NCBI GenBank assembly: GCA_002928515.1
Contig: PERI01000005.1
Span: forward strand, 124,001-188,000
Direction: 5' to 3'
Source of the DNA: Hyphomicrobium sp.
Lineage (GTDB): Bacteria; Pseudomonadota; Alphaproteobacteria; Rhizobiales; Hyphomicrobiaceae
Length of the DNA: 64,000 nucleotides
The notes below the pieces were generated by a model, which was not told the origin of the DNA, did not search any database, and saw only the letters and a program-made list of their open reading frames with translations. The translations under genes were made by a program, and so were the position numbers. Positions 1 to 9,950 of this stretch are shown one piece after another (position 1 is the stretch's first letter; each line of letters begins with the position of its first letter).

Positions 1-2
1 GA

Positions 3-479
3 CTAGAAAGTGAGTGTGAAATGTTCGCCCATATCTGGTTTGTCGCCTGTAAGTTTGGCTTTAGCGATTTGATACAAAAAGGCGATGCTGCTTTTGCTTG
101 TGGCCCAAACTTCGGCATCGGCGATTGAAAGCTGCAAAAGACGAATATCAGGATCGCGCTTGCCATCTTCGAACCAGCTCGATGCGACAGCGTTCCAAAT
201 TTCATCAAGCTTAGCAGCATCAGTGCTCAACGATAGACGACCGTTGACGAGCGCATAAAGCCCATCACCCCCACTGGCGATCACGTATTGCGAATCTTTC
301 GCACCGCTTTCGACTGCACTGACGAGATCGGTACCCTGTGCCGTGATGAACCAAAGACTTTTGGTTTCGGCATCAGCATAATGTGACATCGGAACCAAGC
401 GTGCATCGTCGCGAACACCGAGCATCCCAGCGTTGACGCCAGCCATACGATCCCAAAATGATTTCGTGTCGTCAGACAT
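3..479 (-). CDS. Pyridoxamine 5'-phosphate oxidase-like general stress flavoprotein
   Basis: A complete 158-residue protein resembling the small general-stress-protein-26 branch of the FMN-binding split-barrel family. The N-terminal part (MAGVNAGMLGVR, then VPMSHYADAE and SLWFITAQGTDLV) follows the barrel strand pattern of this group, and the C-terminal WATSKSSIAFLYQIAKAKLTG also fits. Members bind FMN or related cofactors; the physiological substrate is generally unknown and this one should not be equated with PdxH, which is encoded separately at about 41.7 kb. The start is the ATG at 479 and the TAG stop lies only two bases from the window edge, so the gene is whole. It runs toward the window edge, separated from rsmD by about 140 bases without a visible gene. 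Confidence 0.8.
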   Translation of the reverse strand: MSDDTKSFWDRMAGVNAGMLGVRDDARLVPMSHYADAETKSLWFITAQGTDLVSAVESGAKDSQYVIASGGDGLYALVNGRLSLSTDAAKLDEIWNAVASSWFEDGKRDPDIRLLQLSIADAEVWATSKSSIAFLYQIAKAKLTGDKPDMGEHFTLTF

Positions 480-617
480 AGTGTGAAACTCCGATGCGTT
501 TGATCTTAATTTTGTTTACGATCAGGAAGAAACAGGCAATGCGGCGTGATCTCGGCAACGCAACAACGTGCCAACGCGCCATGCGTTCCCAGCGATAAGG
601 TATTGGAGCTCTAAGAT

Positions 618-1181
618 TTAAGTAGGTCGGTAGCGCAGGAAGTGGATTTCGCTGTCGCCATATGTGCGCGTGTCGCTGCGTTCAAATGACGACGGGTGCG
701 TGATCGCGGTACCAGCCCGCTCTTCCAGCACGATGAGCGCGCCAGGAATCAACCAATGACCATCAGCGAGAGACTGAAGCGCGCGGTCGCCCAGACCTTT
801 TCCATAGGGAGGATCGAGAAATGCGATTGAGAATGGGGCCATCGTACCAACGGGACCGAGATCGGTCGCGTCGCGCCGAAACAATCGGGTCTCACCAGTC
901 AGTCCAAACGATTCCACGTTGCTGCGAATAAGCCCACGCGCGGCCGCCGCATCTTCCACAAACAAGCAGAATGCAGATCCACGCGAGATGGCCTCAAGTC
1001 CGAGCGCGCCTGTCCCGGCAAAGAGATCGATGACCCGCGCGCCATTCATGGAGACATCATCAAACCCATGCGCAAGAATGTTGAATACGCTTTCGCGCAC
1101 GCGATCAGAGGTGGGACGGATCGATTGATCGTCAGGTGCAGTGAGAGCACGACCGCGAAATTTCCCAGCGACAATTCTCAT
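618..1181 (-). CDS. rsmD: 16S rRNA (guanine(966)-N(2))-methyltransferase RsmD
   Basis: A 187-residue class I SAM methyltransferase that methylates G966 of 16S rRNA in the assembling 30S subunit. The family N-terminus MRIVAGKFRGR is present, followed by RPTSDRVRESVFNIL at about 22-36, the SAM-binding DLFAGTGALGLEA at about 52-64 and the catalytic DPPY at 123-126. Length is normal for the family. Its ATG overlaps the stop of the upstream pseudouridine synthase gene by four bases (ATGA type), which suggests translational coupling of two rRNA-modification enzymes. The pairing of an RluB-like gene and rsmD is common in alphaproteobacteria. Confidence 0.95.
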   Translation of the reverse strand: MRIVAGKFRGRALTAPDDQSIRPTSDRVRESVFNILAHGFDDVSMNGARVIDLFAGTGALGLEAISRGSAFCLFVEDAAAARGLIRSNVESFGLTGETRLFRRDATDLGPVGTMAPFSIAFLDPPYGKGLGDRALQSLADGHWLIPGALIVLEERAGTAITHPSSFERSDTRTYGDSEIHFLRYRPT

Positions 1182-2065
1182 GCGTCATCATCATGCCGAT
1201 GGGAAGCCTTGCCACGCGTGTGGCGTGCCTTGCGGTCCTCAGGACTTTCGGCGAGCCCAAGCTCTTGCGAAAGTTTGGTGCCGAGTTGCTCGGCCAGCAC
1301 GCGACGCTTGACAGCCTCAACGCCGCCTGGAGCCAAATCAAGTAACTGAAATGGCCCGAAGGAGACGCGGATGAGGCGGTTCACACTCAGCCCAAGGTAG
1401 GTCAAGATTTTGCGCACTTCGCGATTTTTGCCTTCGCGGATGGCAATGGTCAGCCACATGTTGGCACCTTGAACGCTGTCGATGGCAGCTTCGATCGCGC
1501 CGTAGCGGATGCCCTCGATCTCGACGCCGTCCTTGATCCGGGCAAGATCGTCGGGGGTCACGCGGCCTTTAGCGCGGACACGATAGCGACGCACCCATCC
1601 CGTTGCGGGCAGCTCAATGTGTCGCGCAAGATCACCGTCGTTCGTCAGCAGCAGGAGGCCTTCGGTATTATAGTCGAGACGACCGATGGAGACGACACGC
1701 GGCATCTCAGGCGGCAGTTTTTCAAATACCGTCGGCCGACCCTCAGGGTCTGAATGTGTCGTCACAAGGCCCTTGGGTTTATGATACCGCCACAGGCGCG
1801 CCGGTTCAGCCGTAGGCAATGGCCGACCGTCAACGATGACTTTATCCGCGCCGCTCACTTCGAAGGCCGGTGTTTTAAGCAGCTTGCCGTTGACGCTGAC
1901 GCGGCCATCTGCGATCCAGCGCTCGGCTTCGCGGCGCGAACACAATCCGGCACGCGCCATGGCTTTGGCGATGCGCATCGGGGCGAACGACGAGCCGCTC
2001 GGCGTGGATGTTGCCGCCGTGCTGGGGCGAGGCTCGAAGCGGGTTTTGACAGGCGTCTTGGCCAT
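1178..2065 (-). CDS. rRNA pseudouridine synthase, RluB/RsuA family
   Basis: A 295-residue pseudouridine synthase. Residues 1-29 are a low-complexity Pro/Ser/Thr extension. An S4 RNA-binding domain follows (about 30-90, with RIAKAMARAGLCSRREAERWI and RVSVNGKLL). The catalytic domain contains GRLDYNTEGLLLLTNDGDLA, with the nucleophilic Asp at about 131, and the family C-terminal EGKNREVRKILTYLGLSVNRLIRVSFGPFQL. The extension and overall length fit RluB, which modifies 23S rRNA, better than the shorter RsuA, but the exact target base cannot be assigned from sequence alone. The end overlaps rsmD by four bases. The start lies 36 bases from the divergent tadA. Confidence 0.9.
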   Translation of the reverse strand: MAKTPVKTRFEPRPSTAATSTPSGSSFAPMRIAKAMARAGLCSRREAERWIADGRVSVNGKLLKTPAFEVSGADKVIVDGRPLPTAEPARLWRYHKPKGLVTTHSDPEGRPTVFEKLPPEMPRVVSIGRLDYNTEGLLLLTNDGDLARHIELPATGWVRRYRVRAKGRVTPDDLARIKDGVEIEGIRYGAIEAAIDSVQGANMWLTIAIREGKNREVRKILTYLGLSVNRLIRVSFGPFQLLDLAPGGVEAVKRRVLAEQLGTKLSQELGLAESPEDRKARHTRGKASHRHDDDA

Positions 2066-2101
2066 GAAACGGTATGTACCTTTGAGGAAAGAGCCGACCT
2101 T

Positions 2102-2566
2102 ATGACACCGCGCGACGCGTTAAGCCATATGGACGTCGCTTTGAGCGAAGCCGACGCAGCATACGCGCGCGGCGAAGTGCCTGTCGGTGCGGTTATTGTG
2201 GGGCCGACAGGAGCGGTTCTGGCGCGGGCAGGCAATCGAACGCGTGAGTGGAACGATCCGACCGCGCACGCCGAAATCGTAGCGATCCGTGAGGCGTGCG
2301 ATAAACTTGGGCAGGAACGGCTGACGGGCTGCGATCTCTATGTGACGCTGGAGCCATGTCCAATGTGTGCGGCGGCCATTTCGTTTGCCCGCGTCCGGAG
2401 GCTCTACTACGGCGCGAGCGATGAAAAAGGCGGCGGCGTTGACAACGGTCCGCGCATTTTTAGTCAAACCACGTGCCATCACGCACCTGAAGTTTACGGC
2501 GGGATAGCCGAGGCAGAAGCGGCCGCACTGCTGCGTAAATTTTTTGCTGAGCGGCGTGGGCCGTAG
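2102..2566 (+). CDS. tadA: tRNA-specific adenosine deaminase TadA
   Basis: TadA deaminates A34 to inosine in the anticodon of tRNA-Arg(ACG). From the ATG at 2102 the protein has 154 residues, normal for the family. The zinc-binding and catalytic motifs are intact: HAE at about 56-58 and PCPMC at 85-89. The downstream stretch DEKGGGVDNGPRIF is also typical. An upstream in-frame extension exists but runs antisense through rluB and is unlikely to be translated. A second possible start is the ATG at 2129 (MDVALSEADAA), which would match shorter homologues. The gene is divergent from the pseudouridine synthase gene, so both promoters must share a very short region. Confidence 0.95.
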   Translation: MTPRDALSHMDVALSEADAAYARGEVPVGAVIVGPTGAVLARAGNRTREWNDPTAHAEIVAIREACDKLGQERLTGCDLYVTLEPCPMCAAAISFARVRRLYYGASDEKGGGVDNGPRIFSQTTCHHAPEVYGGIAEAEAAALLRKFFAERRGP

Positions 2567-2590
2567 TTAGTCCTCGCTCGTCGTGGAACC

Positions 2591-3610
2591 TCAATCCCCA
2601 TCGGTCGATGATCGACGTCGAGACAACAGCCGCGAACCGCGTCGCGCGCGTGCGGGTTCACACACAGGGTTTGAGGTAAGCGGACTGTCTATCTGCGCCA
2701 GTGTTTCAACGGAGAGAATGCGCTCAAGTTGAAATTTCAGCCGGTCTTTGGCGGGTTCGGCTGCAGCGATAATCTCATCGAATTTGAGAAAATCCAGCAC
2801 TTGAAACTGACTGGTTCCGGCACTGATCAGAATGTCGGGCTGCGAGGCTTTCAGCTTTTCCTTGATGATCGATCGCTCGAATAGGAAAGCGCTGGCAAAT
2901 AGGGCTTCGAACGCCGTAGGCGTGGCGCGTTTTGGATCGGGAACCGGCGCGCCCGACACGTCGATGGCGACGACGATATCGGCGTGTGGTGTGATCACAT
3001 CGAACGGCAAAGGATTGGTCATGCCGCCATCGATCAAAACTTGTGTGCCGCGAACAACGGGGTGGAAAATCACTGGCAATGCCATGCTTGCCGCGACAGC
3101 GGTGCGCACCAGCCCTGCCGTGAACACAACGGGCTCCTGCTCATAAAAATCGGACGCCATAATATGTAAGGGAATTTCGAGATCGGCGAAGTTCGCCCTG
3201 ACGTGCTTTGGCATGACGAGATCGAGCAAAGCGTTCGGATCGAGAATGGCGGATCGCGTGAACGGATTGTAGAGCCGTTGCAGCGTTTGCGACCGGGCGG
3301 CAAACAGATCGCGCACCAGACCGAAGCGCGGCGACAGAATATCTTTAGTATGGACCCGAAGTTCTTTACCGGAAATGCCGGATGCATAGGCGGCCGCATA
3401 AATCGCGCCGATTGACGTGCCAGACATGATGGTCGGCTTGATGCCTAGTTCGTCGAACGCTTCGAGCATGACGATGTGCGCTAATCCACGCGCCCCGCCA
3501 CCGCCAAGCGCAAGACCAATCCGTGGGCGCACCACGGGCACAGCGCCATTCGTGGCCGAAAGTGGCGAGGCAACACTCCGTTCAACAACAGGTGGTTTGC
3601 GCGATGTCAT
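2591..3610 (-). CDS. Patatin-like phospholipase (RssA/NTE type)
   Basis: A 339-residue patatin-fold serine hydrolase. It shows the oxyanion loop GGGGARG at about 36-42, the nucleophile elbow GTSIG with Ser66, and the second catalytic residue in DGG at about 194-196, so the Ser-Asp dyad appears complete. I chose the ATG at 3610 (MTSRKPPVV) because the longer frame would run into the 3' end of purD. Family members hydrolyse acyl ester bonds of lipids, but the substrate here is unknown. No signal peptide or membrane helix is evident, so a cytoplasmic or membrane-peripheral location is likely. It lies directly downstream of purD on the same strand, 70 bases away. Confidence 0.88.
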   Translation of the reverse strand: MTSRKPPVVERSVASPLSATNGAVPVVRPRIGLALGGGGARGLAHIVMLEAFDELGIKPTIMSGTSIGAIYAAAYASGISGKELRVHTKDILSPRFGLVRDLFAARSQTLQRLYNPFTRSAILDPNALLDLVMPKHVRANFADLEIPLHIMASDFYEQEPVVFTAGLVRTAVAASMALPVIFHPVVRGTQVLIDGGMTNPLPFDVITPHADIVVAIDVSGAPVPDPKRATPTAFEALFASAFLFERSIIKEKLKASQPDILISAGTSQFQVLDFLKFDEIIAAAEPAKDRLKFQLERILSVETLAQIDSPLTSNPVCEPARARRGSRLLSRRRSSTDGD

Positions 3611-3680
3611 GCGGGATGAGTGTGACGACGTTTGATGCTGCAACGCAAGGGCGTCGTGCCAAACATCAACAAAACGGTGG

Positions 3681-4958
3681 CTAGCCCTTAGGGCGCAGAA
3701 TAGCCCGCCAGCCGATATCTTTCCGGCAGAAACCTTCCGGCCAGTCGATTTCGGCAATCGCCGCATAGGCGTGCGCCTGGGCTTCCGAGACTGTTTTAGC
3801 CCGCGCGGTGACATTCAAAACGCGCCCGCCATCGGCCAGTAATCGGTCGCCGTCGCGCCGCGTACCGGCGTGAAAAATTTGCACATCGTCGATGCGTTTG
3901 GCAGCCTCTAGGCCACGAATTTCGCTGCCCTTCTGTGGCGGTCCGGGATAGCCGTTGGCCGCCATTACGACTGTAAGCGCCACATCGTCACTCCAGCGCA
4001 AACTGAATGTGTCGAGGTTCCCGTCGGCCGTGGCAAGCAGGGCCGGTAACAGATCGGACTGCAAACGCATCATGAGAACTTGCGTCTCAGGATCGCCGAA
4101 ACGAACGTTGTATTCGATCAATTTCGGTCCGTCTTTCGTCAGCATCAAACCGGCAAACAACACGCCTTGAAACGGAGTGCCGCGTTCGGCCATGGCAGCA
4201 ACAGTCGGCTGAATGATCTCGCGCATCGTTTGTTCGATGAGAGCTTTTGTCATGACCGGTGCAGGTGAATAGGCACCCATGCCGCCGGTGTTGGGGCCTG
4301 TATCGCCGTCGCCGACACGCTTGTGATCCTGCGCGGTCGCGAGTGCCAGCGCGTGACGACCATCGCATAACGCAAAAAAGCTCGCTTCCTCGCCTTCGAG
4401 AAAGTCTTCGATCACAACTTCTGCGCCCGCTTGTCCGAACGCGCCTGAAAAGCATGCGTCGATGGCAGCAGCGGCTTCTGCATGTGTCATCGCAATCGTC
4501 ACGCCTTTGCCAGCGGCTAGACCGTCAGCTTTGACGACGATGGGGACTGGTTGTGTGGAGAGATAGGCGTGTGCGCTGGCGGCCTCGGTAAAGCGCCCAT
4601 AAGCGGCAGTGGGAATATTGTGCGCGCGGCAAAGGTCTTTTGTGTATCCCTTGGAGCCTTCGAGTTGAGCTGCCGCCTTCGAGGGTCCGAAGTGCTTGAT
4701 GTCAGCTGCACGCAAGGCATCACCGAGACCGGCAACAAGCGGCGCTTCGGGGCCGATGACGACAAATCCTATGTTGAAGAGTGCACAAAAGTTGATGACC
4801 GCATCGGCATTTGCGGTATCGAGCACAACGCACTCGGCAACTTCGGCTATTCCTGCGTTGCCTGGAGCACAATAGAGTTTGTCGAGAAGAGGGCTTGCGC
4901 TCAGCGTCCACGCCAGCGCGTGCTCGCGACCACCCGAGCCAATCAAGAGTACATTCAT
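3681..4958 (-). CDS. purD: Phosphoribosylamine--glycine ligase PurD
   Basis: PurD joins phosphoribosylamine and glycine using ATP, the second step of de novo purine synthesis. The 424-residue protein begins [17 protein letters not shown], the hallmark N-terminal glycine-rich segment. It continues with the ATP-grasp signatures [13 protein letters not shown] and GFVEYN-like [14 protein letters not shown], which carries Mg/ATP contacts. The start at 4958 matches homologues; an upstream in-frame ATG at 5012 adds an unrelated 18-residue extension. It is divergent from xseA, with 66 bases between starts. The downstream patatin may be co-transcribed. Confidence 0.96.
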   Translation of the reverse strand: MNVLLIGSGGREHALAWTLSASPLLDKLYCAPGNAGIAEVAECVVLDTANADAVINFCALFNIGFVVIGPEAPLVAGLGDALRAADIKHFGPSKAAAQLEGSKGYTKDLCRAHNIPTAAYGRFTEAASAHAYLSTQPVPIVVKADGLAAGKGVTIAMTHAEAAAAIDACFSGAFGQAGAEVVIEDFLEGEEASFFALCDGRHALALATAQDHKRVGDGDTGPNTGGMGAYSPAPVMTKALIEQTMREIIQPTVAAMAERGTPFQGVLFAGLMLTKDGPKLIEYNVRFGDPETQVLMMRLQSDLLPALLATADGNLDTFSLRWSDDVALTVVMAANGYPGPPQKGSEIRGLEAAKRIDDVQIFHAGTRRDGDRLLADGGRVLNVTARAKTVSEAQAHAYAAIAEIDWPEGFCRKDIGWRAILRPKG

Positions 4959-5024
4959 GGACTGCCTGTTGCTTTCATCGCGCTGGTGTAGCATCGAACG
5001 TGAAACAGGCAAGATAGGTCGCGC

Positions 5025-6530
5025 GTGAACGAACCACTGGATAAATCAGCGAGCAGAACCGGAGCGAATGCACCGGAGTTTTCCGTCTCCGAGCTTTCTG
5101 GCGCCATCAAGCGCGCCCTGGAAGACGGCTTTGGCTATGTGCGACTCAAGGGCGAGATTTCAGGCTATCGCGGTCCGCACGCCTCGGGGCATTGCTATTT
5201 CGCGCTGAAAGACGACAAAGCCAAAATTGAAGCCGTCATCTGGAAGGGCGTGTTCGGCCGCCTGCGCTTCAAGCCGGAAGAAGGCATGGAGGTGATCGCG
5301 CAAGGCAAGATCACGACATTCCCAGGCTCGTCGAAATACCAAATCATGATCGAGGCATTGGAGCCCGCCGGTGCCGGTGCTCTGATGGCGCTGCTGGAAG
5401 AGCGCAAGCGCAAGTTTGCTGCTGAAGGGCTGTTCGACGAGGCCAAAAAGAAGCCGCGTCCATTTTTACCCAAGGTGGTTGGCATCGTGACGTCGCCGAC
5501 AGGGGCCGTCATTCGCGATATGATCGCCGGCTTCAATGAACGCTACCCCGCACGCGTCATCGTCTGGCCGGTGCGTGTGCAAGGCGAAGGCAGTGCGGTG
5601 GAAATCGCGGCTGCTATCCGTGGCTTCAATGCCTTGCCCAGCGATGGAAAAATTCCCCGTCCCGACGTGCTGATCGTCGCCCGCGGCGGCGGCAGTCTCG
5701 AAGACTTGTGGAGCTTCAACGAAGAGATCGTTGTGCGGGCGGCAGCCGAAAGTACCATTCCCCTGATATCGGCGGTGGGCCATGAAACCGACTGGACGTT
5801 GATCGATCTCGTTGCTGATGCGCGCGCGCCAACGCCGACCAAAGCTGCCGAATGGGCAGTACCGAAGTATTCCGAATTGATCGATGCGTTGGAAAAGTTT
5901 GGCCTGCGCCAACGCATGGGTATGCGCCGCGTTCTCGAAAGTGTGCGCACGCATTTGAAAGCAGCCGGTCGAGGATTGCCGAAACTTGAGGATTTGATTG
6001 CCTTACCCCGTCAAAGGTTCGACGCGGCCGATCGCAGACTGGGCCGCGCATTATTGGCCAATACCCGCGCGCACGGCACAAGATTGGCCCGCACGGGCGG
6101 GCGACTATCGACAGCGCCGCTCGTGCAACGATTGAGCCGCTCTGCGGAGCGCTTGGCGGCATTGTATGATCGATCCGGCCAAGCGCTGATGCATCGTATT
6201 ACCGTGCGTCGCCGCGTGCTTGAAGGACGCGCTGCAGTCTTGGGTGCTCTGGGCTATCAGGGCGTACTGGCGCGCGGCTACGCACTGGTGCGCGGCGATG
6301 ATGGCCGTATGATCCGCTCAGCAGGCGTGATTGCACCAGGAAACATTCTCGCCATTGAATTCGTCGATGGGCAAATTCTAGCCGAAGCTAAAAGTGGGTC
6401 TCACCCGGGCGCGGGAGCGACAGGCACAAGTCAAGGGTCACCAAAGTCGGGCGGGAAGGCCGAACCGCAGATAGGCAAAGCGTCGCGGAGCCCTAGCGGA
6501 TCGCGTGGTGGTCAGGGCTCACTTTTTTAG
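5025..6530 (+). CDS. xseA: Exodeoxyribonuclease VII large subunit XseA
   Basis: Large, catalytic subunit of exonuclease VII, which degrades single-stranded DNA bidirectionally together with XseB. The start is a GTG. The N-terminal OB-fold is clear ([16 protein letters not shown], then [12 protein letters not shown] and [22 protein letters not shown]). The nuclease core contains [30 protein letters not shown] and [25 protein letters not shown] long helical region follows, and then a Gly/Ser/Lys-rich tail from about residue 460 ([11 protein letters not shown]...), which is probably disordered. Length of 501 residues fits the family. xseB is not in the window. Confidence 0.95.
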   Translation: MNEPLDKSASRTGANAPEFSVSELSGAIKRALEDGFGYVRLKGEISGYRGPHASGHCYFALKDDKAKIEAVIWKGVFGRLRFKPEEGMEVIAQGKITTFPGSSKYQIMIEALEPAGAGALMALLEERKRKFAAEGLFDEAKKKPRPFLPKVVGIVTSPTGAVIRDMIAGFNERYPARVIVWPVRVQGEGSAVEIAAAIRGFNALPSDGKIPRPDVLIVARGGGSLEDLWSFNEEIVVRAAAESTIPLISAVGHETDWTLIDLVADARAPTPTKAAEWAVPKYSELIDALEKFGLRQRMGMRRVLESVRTHLKAAGRGLPKLEDLIALPRQRFDAADRRLGRALLANTRAHGTRLARTGGRLSTAPLVQRLSRSAERLAALYDRSGQALMHRITVRRRVLEGRAAVLGALGYQGVLARGYALVRGDDGRMIRSAGVIAPGNILAIEFVDGQILAEAKSGSHPGAGATGTSQGSPKSGGKAEPQIGKASRSPSGSRGGQGSLF

Positions 6531-6645
6531 CGAAACTGGTGTAAGACAGACAATTGTTAAACGAGACATGCTGCCACCCGAAGCCAATTTTCCTCGGTCT
6601 GAGCCATCCCTCGTACATTTTCCATGGCCTTCAGGACGCGAACGT

Positions 6646-6876
6646 ATGAATCGGATCGAAAAGTTTTTCGGAGTTCGCAACGAAGCCAAAATTCGGTTTT
6701 TGGATGGCGAATTCGAAGTGATAGCGCCTGGAGAATTTGTGCGCTGTGCGGTGTCGGGTCAGCAAATTGCGATTTCCGATTTGCGCTACTGGAGTGTGGA
6801 TGCTCAGGAAGCGTACGCGTCGGCCGAGATTTCGGTCAAACGCTACCTTGAACTCAAAAATAGCGGCGAAGTTTAA
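6646..6876 (+). CDS. DUF2093 family protein
   Basis: A 76-residue protein starting MNRIEKFFGVRNEAKIRFLDGEFEV. It matches the small DUF2093 family, which is found in Hyphomicrobiales and typically next to lpxK. Conserved-looking segments are FEVIAPGEFVRCAVSG and ISDLRYWSVDAQEAYASAE. The CAVSG segment resembles one side of a zinc or metal knuckle, but no second cysteine pair is seen. The ATG at 6646 is chosen over an upstream in-frame ATG at 6505 that overlaps xseA. Function is unknown. It is convergent with lpxK, 31 bases apart, which keeps the usual synteny. Confidence 0.85.
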   Translation: MNRIEKFFGVRNEAKIRFLDGEFEVIAPGEFVRCAVSGQQIAISDLRYWSVDAQEAYASAEISVKRYLELKNSGEV

Positions 6877-6907
6877 GCTCAAACGTCAGCGTGAACCGCC
6901 AATGCGT

Positions 6908-7936
6908 TCAGCCTCGCTTGGCCAAAGCTGCATTGACGAGGCGCTTGAGAACAATGACATCTGGCTCATCAAAAGTCAGTGTGATCGGCAACGTCTTCGA
7001 TTGCTTGCAAAGTTCTGCCATATGACCGCTTGAACCCTGCAAGCGCGCCAAATCTTTTTCAGTCGTCACCAGCACCGCGTCGCGCGTGTGCGATTCCGTT
7101 AGGAGTGCAGCGGCTGTCGTTTGCGAATAAGGCTCATGATCAGCGAACACATGACGTGATAAGATGCGCGCACCAAGCCGTTCGAGCATAGCGAAAAATC
7201 GCTGAGTATTGGCAATGCCTGCATAGGCTATGACAGGCCGATCGCGCAGCCATTCTGTATCACCGCTGGGCACCGTCTCTGCCGCCATGACGGGACATCG
7301 CGTGGTTGCCAAAAAAGTTGCTAAACTGGAGGGATGTCGCGCTGCGTTTTTGCCGATGACGACAACACAGTCCGCTAGGCGGGCTTGGAACGCCAATGGC
7401 GCGCGCAACGGGCCGCCAGGGATCACGCGGCCATTACCAAAGCCGCGCCTGCCATCGATGATGGCAATCGAAAAATCTTTGGAGATCGCGGGGTTTTGTA
7501 AGCCGTCATCCATGATGATCACAGCAGACTGAGATGCCGTGCGTGCGATGAAATGTGCGCCGTCACGACGATGGCGGGCAACGACAGTCGGTGCGGTTCG
7601 TGCCAGAAGAAGCGGCTCATCACCGATATCAGACGCAGTATGTATCGCGGGATCAACGCGCACGGGGCCTGTTTGGCTGCCGCCGTACCCACGCGATAAA
7701 AACCACGGCTCGCGTCCAGCTTCTTTCACAATACTCGCAAGAAAAAGCGACATCGGGGTTTTTCCGGTTCCGCCTGCTGTGAAATTGCCGACGCAAATGA
7801 CAGGTCGTGCAGCTTTAATCGGGTTCGCGCGCACATATCGGCGCTCAGCGATTACGCCATAAACGCGACTGATGGGACCCAAGAGCGCCGCTTGCCAACG
7901 GGGCCCAGAACCATACCACCAGGATGGTTCGCGCAT
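6908..7936 (-). CDS. lpxK: Tetraacyldisaccharide 4'-kinase LpxK
   Basis: LpxK phosphorylates the 4' position of the lipid A disaccharide precursor at the inner membrane. The 342-residue protein has the unusual P-loop region ICVGNFTAGGTGKTP (Walker A about 53-60) close to an N-terminal amphipathic segment, as in characterised LpxK. It also contains ILSRGYGG-like FLSRGYGG and VIIMDDGLQNP, which carries catalytic aspartates. The gene starts seven bases after the stop of the fused waaA gene, so the two are almost certainly one operon that makes and glycosylates lipid A. Confidence 0.95.
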   Translation of the reverse strand: MREPSWWYGSGPRWQAALLGPISRVYGVIAERRYVRANPIKAARPVICVGNFTAGGTGKTPMSLFLASIVKEAGREPWFLSRGYGGSQTGPVRVDPAIHTASDIGDEPLLLARTAPTVVARHRRDGAHFIARTASQSAVIIMDDGLQNPAISKDFSIAIIDGRRGFGNGRVIPGGPLRAPLAFQARLADCVVVIGKNAARHPSSLATFLATTRCPVMAAETVPSGDTEWLRDRPVIAYAGIANTQRFFAMLERLGARILSRHVFADHEPYSQTTAAALLTESHTRDAVLVTTEKDLARLQGSSGHMAELCKQSKTLPITLTFDEPDVIVLKRLVNAALAKRG

Positions 7937-7943
7937 GTTTGCT

Positions 7944-9950
7944 CTACCCCCGCGTTTGTTTTGGCAAAATCGGTTGCAACGCAGTCATGGTAATGGCCAG
8001 AGCACCGCTCAGTTGATTCAGCGCTTCATTCGCAGAAATCTGCATGCGTTGAGCTTCGTCTGCATTTGACAAGATAAGCTCTGTCGCGCGCGCGATTTCA
8101 TCGGCGGTCGATACGATCACGCACGCGTTAGCCTCGCGCAAGGCCAAGTATGCGTCGCGAAAATTATGATTGTGCGGGCCGCTCAAAACGCAAGTGCCGT
8201 GACGCACAGCTTCGATCGGATTCTGTCCACCATGGGGAATGAGAGAGCCACCGATAAAGGCGACCGGCGCAAGAGCGTAAAGTGTACCCAGTTCGCCAAT
8301 GGTATCGGCGATATAAATATCTGTTGCGGAGTCAGGAAGTGCCCGCTCACTTCGCCGCGTTGCACGATGCCCTTGCGAATTGAGTAGGGTGGAAAGCGCG
8401 TAACCACGTTCGGGATGGCGCGGCACAATAATCGTCAACAAGTCTGGAAGATTGCGCCGCATCAACTTATGCGCAGCAGCGATCATGGCGTCTTCACCTT
8501 CGTGCGTGCTGGCCGCAAGAAACACGGGTCGCGACCCAATCGCGGATATCAGTGCGTCGAGCGCCGCTTGATCGACTGGCGGTGGCGGAGCATCGATCTT
8601 CAGATTGCCCGACGTGATGACATTGGGAGCGCCAAGCCATTTCAAAGTTTTCGTAATGCGCTTATTTTGCGCAAGAATGACGCTGAAGCGGGAAAACATG
8701 GGACGCCCGAAACGGGCATGGCTGCGCCATCGCTTCATGCTGCGCGGAGACATCCGCGCGTTCACAAGAGCCAGCGGAATTTTGCGTTCAGCCGCGGCGA
8801 GCACAATGTTTGGCCACAGATCAGACTCTGTGAAGATCGCGGTATCAGGTCGCCAGTGATCGAGAAAGCGCGCCGCAAAGATGGGTACGTCGAGCGGAAT
8901 ATACTGATGAAAAGCGCGCGGTGGCAGGCGATTGTCGGCAAGATCAGCCGAGGTCACTGTGCCTGTGGTCAGTAAAACATGAGATTGATCATTGTGCGCC
9001 AATATCGAGTCGATCAGCGGCAGGACAGCATTGGTCTCGCCCACGCTTGCGGCATGAACCCATACCAGCGGCCCAAGCGGGCGTGGGCGTTGGGCTTGCC
9101 CCAATCGTTCTCCGCGACGTTGCGGGTCTTCTTTCCCACGCCGTTCACGCATGGTGAGTAAGAGGGGGGCTGCAGGCCGCATGGCGCTCAATGCCGTGCG
9201 ATAAATTTTAAGCCCAAGCCCCGGCGACGGCGGCGACTGTGCGGCAAGCTGATCGAGCGGCGTAGCGCGCGAGATATCGGCGCCAGCCAGGGCATAGGCT
9301 TTCACTGTCGCAGCGTTGAGCGCAGTTTCAAGTTCCAGACGCTTCGCTTCCAGCATGTTCGCGTCGGCATCGCGCGGAACAAAAATCGGATCGCCGCCAA
9401 CGAAAACCAGTTTTGAATAGGGTAAGTTAACGGTCATTCGGCTCCAGGTGTCAAAGGATAGGAACCGCTTGGTGGCGCAAGCAACCGGAACAATAGGACA
9501 GCCCGAGAGCCGCGCAATCATGATGATGCCAACGCCCGCGATGCGCGCGGGCCCGGGCGGAATATCGGCAGTCATGACGAGAGAGGTGTCATCTTTGAGG
9601 GCTTGAACAGCCGCGCGCAGCGCTTGAGCGCCACCGCGATCCCGCTTTCGATCACCCGCACCGGCGCCGCGAATGAGACCTGTATTCAACTGTAGCATCG
9701 CTTCGCCGATCAGTTCGGCATCGCCATGTTTGGCAACCATCGCCGCAACTTTGATGTCGCCAGGATGGAGATGCGCCAGCATCATAAATTGCCCATGCCA
9801 TGACGCAATAATACATGGATGCGTAGCGCGTAGCCGCGACCTTAAATCTGCGGGCTCATAGACGATATGCGAGGATTTGACGACGTATTTGATCAATCCC
9901 GCGAGCATGCGACCGCCGAGACGCATAACTGTGGTCTTGGTTTCAGCCAT
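7944..9950 (-). CDS. waaA: Fused DUF374 acyltransferase-like domain and 3-deoxy-D-manno-octulosonic acid (KDO) transferase
   Basis: A 668-residue fusion. Residues 1 to about 225 form a DUF374 lysophospholipid-acyltransferase-like domain (SWHGQFMMLAHL at 50-61, VAKHGDAELIGEAM, MTADIPPGPARIAGVGIIMIARLSGCPIVPVA). After a linker, residues 246-668 form a complete KDO transferase. The latter shows RRGKEDPQRRGERLG, VWVHAASVGE with the presumed catalytic Glu305, the GT-B acceptor part, and the donor-site GGSLIPHGGQNPIEA. In many rhizobia the DUF374 gene and waaA are adjacent separate genes, so this looks like a fusion of neighbours. The KDO transferase adds KDO to the lipid A precursor at the inner membrane; the role of DUF374 is unproven. 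The start is the ATG at 9950; lpxK follows after seven bases. Confidence 0.92.
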   Translation of the reverse strand: MAETKTTVMRLGGRMLAGLIKYVVKSSHIVYEPADLRSRLRATHPCIIASWHGQFMMLAHLHPGDIKVAAMVAKHGDAELIGEAMLQLNTGLIRGAGAGDRKRDRGGAQALRAAVQALKDDTSLVMTADIPPGPARIAGVGIIMIARLSGCPIVPVACATKRFLSFDTWSRMTVNLPYSKLVFVGGDPIFVPRDADANMLEAKRLELETALNAATVKAYALAGADISRATPLDQLAAQSPPSPGLGLKIYRTALSAMRPAAPLLLTMRERRGKEDPQRRGERLGQAQRPRPLGPLVWVHAASVGETNAVLPLIDSILAHNDQSHVLLTTGTVTSADLADNRLPPRAFHQYIPLDVPIFAARFLDHWRPDTAIFTESDLWPNIVLAAAERKIPLALVNARMSPRSMKRWRSHARFGRPMFSRFSVILAQNKRITKTLKWLGAPNVITSGNLKIDAPPPPVDQAALDALISAIGSRPVFLAASTHEGEDAMIAAAHKLMRRNLPDLLTIIVPRHPERGYALSTLLNSQGHRATRRSERALPDSATDIYIADTIGELGTLYALAPVAFIGGSLIPHGGQNPIEAVRHGTCVLSGPHNHNFRDAYLALREANACVIVSTADEIARATELILSNADEAQRMQISANEALNQLSGALAITMTALQPILPKQTRG

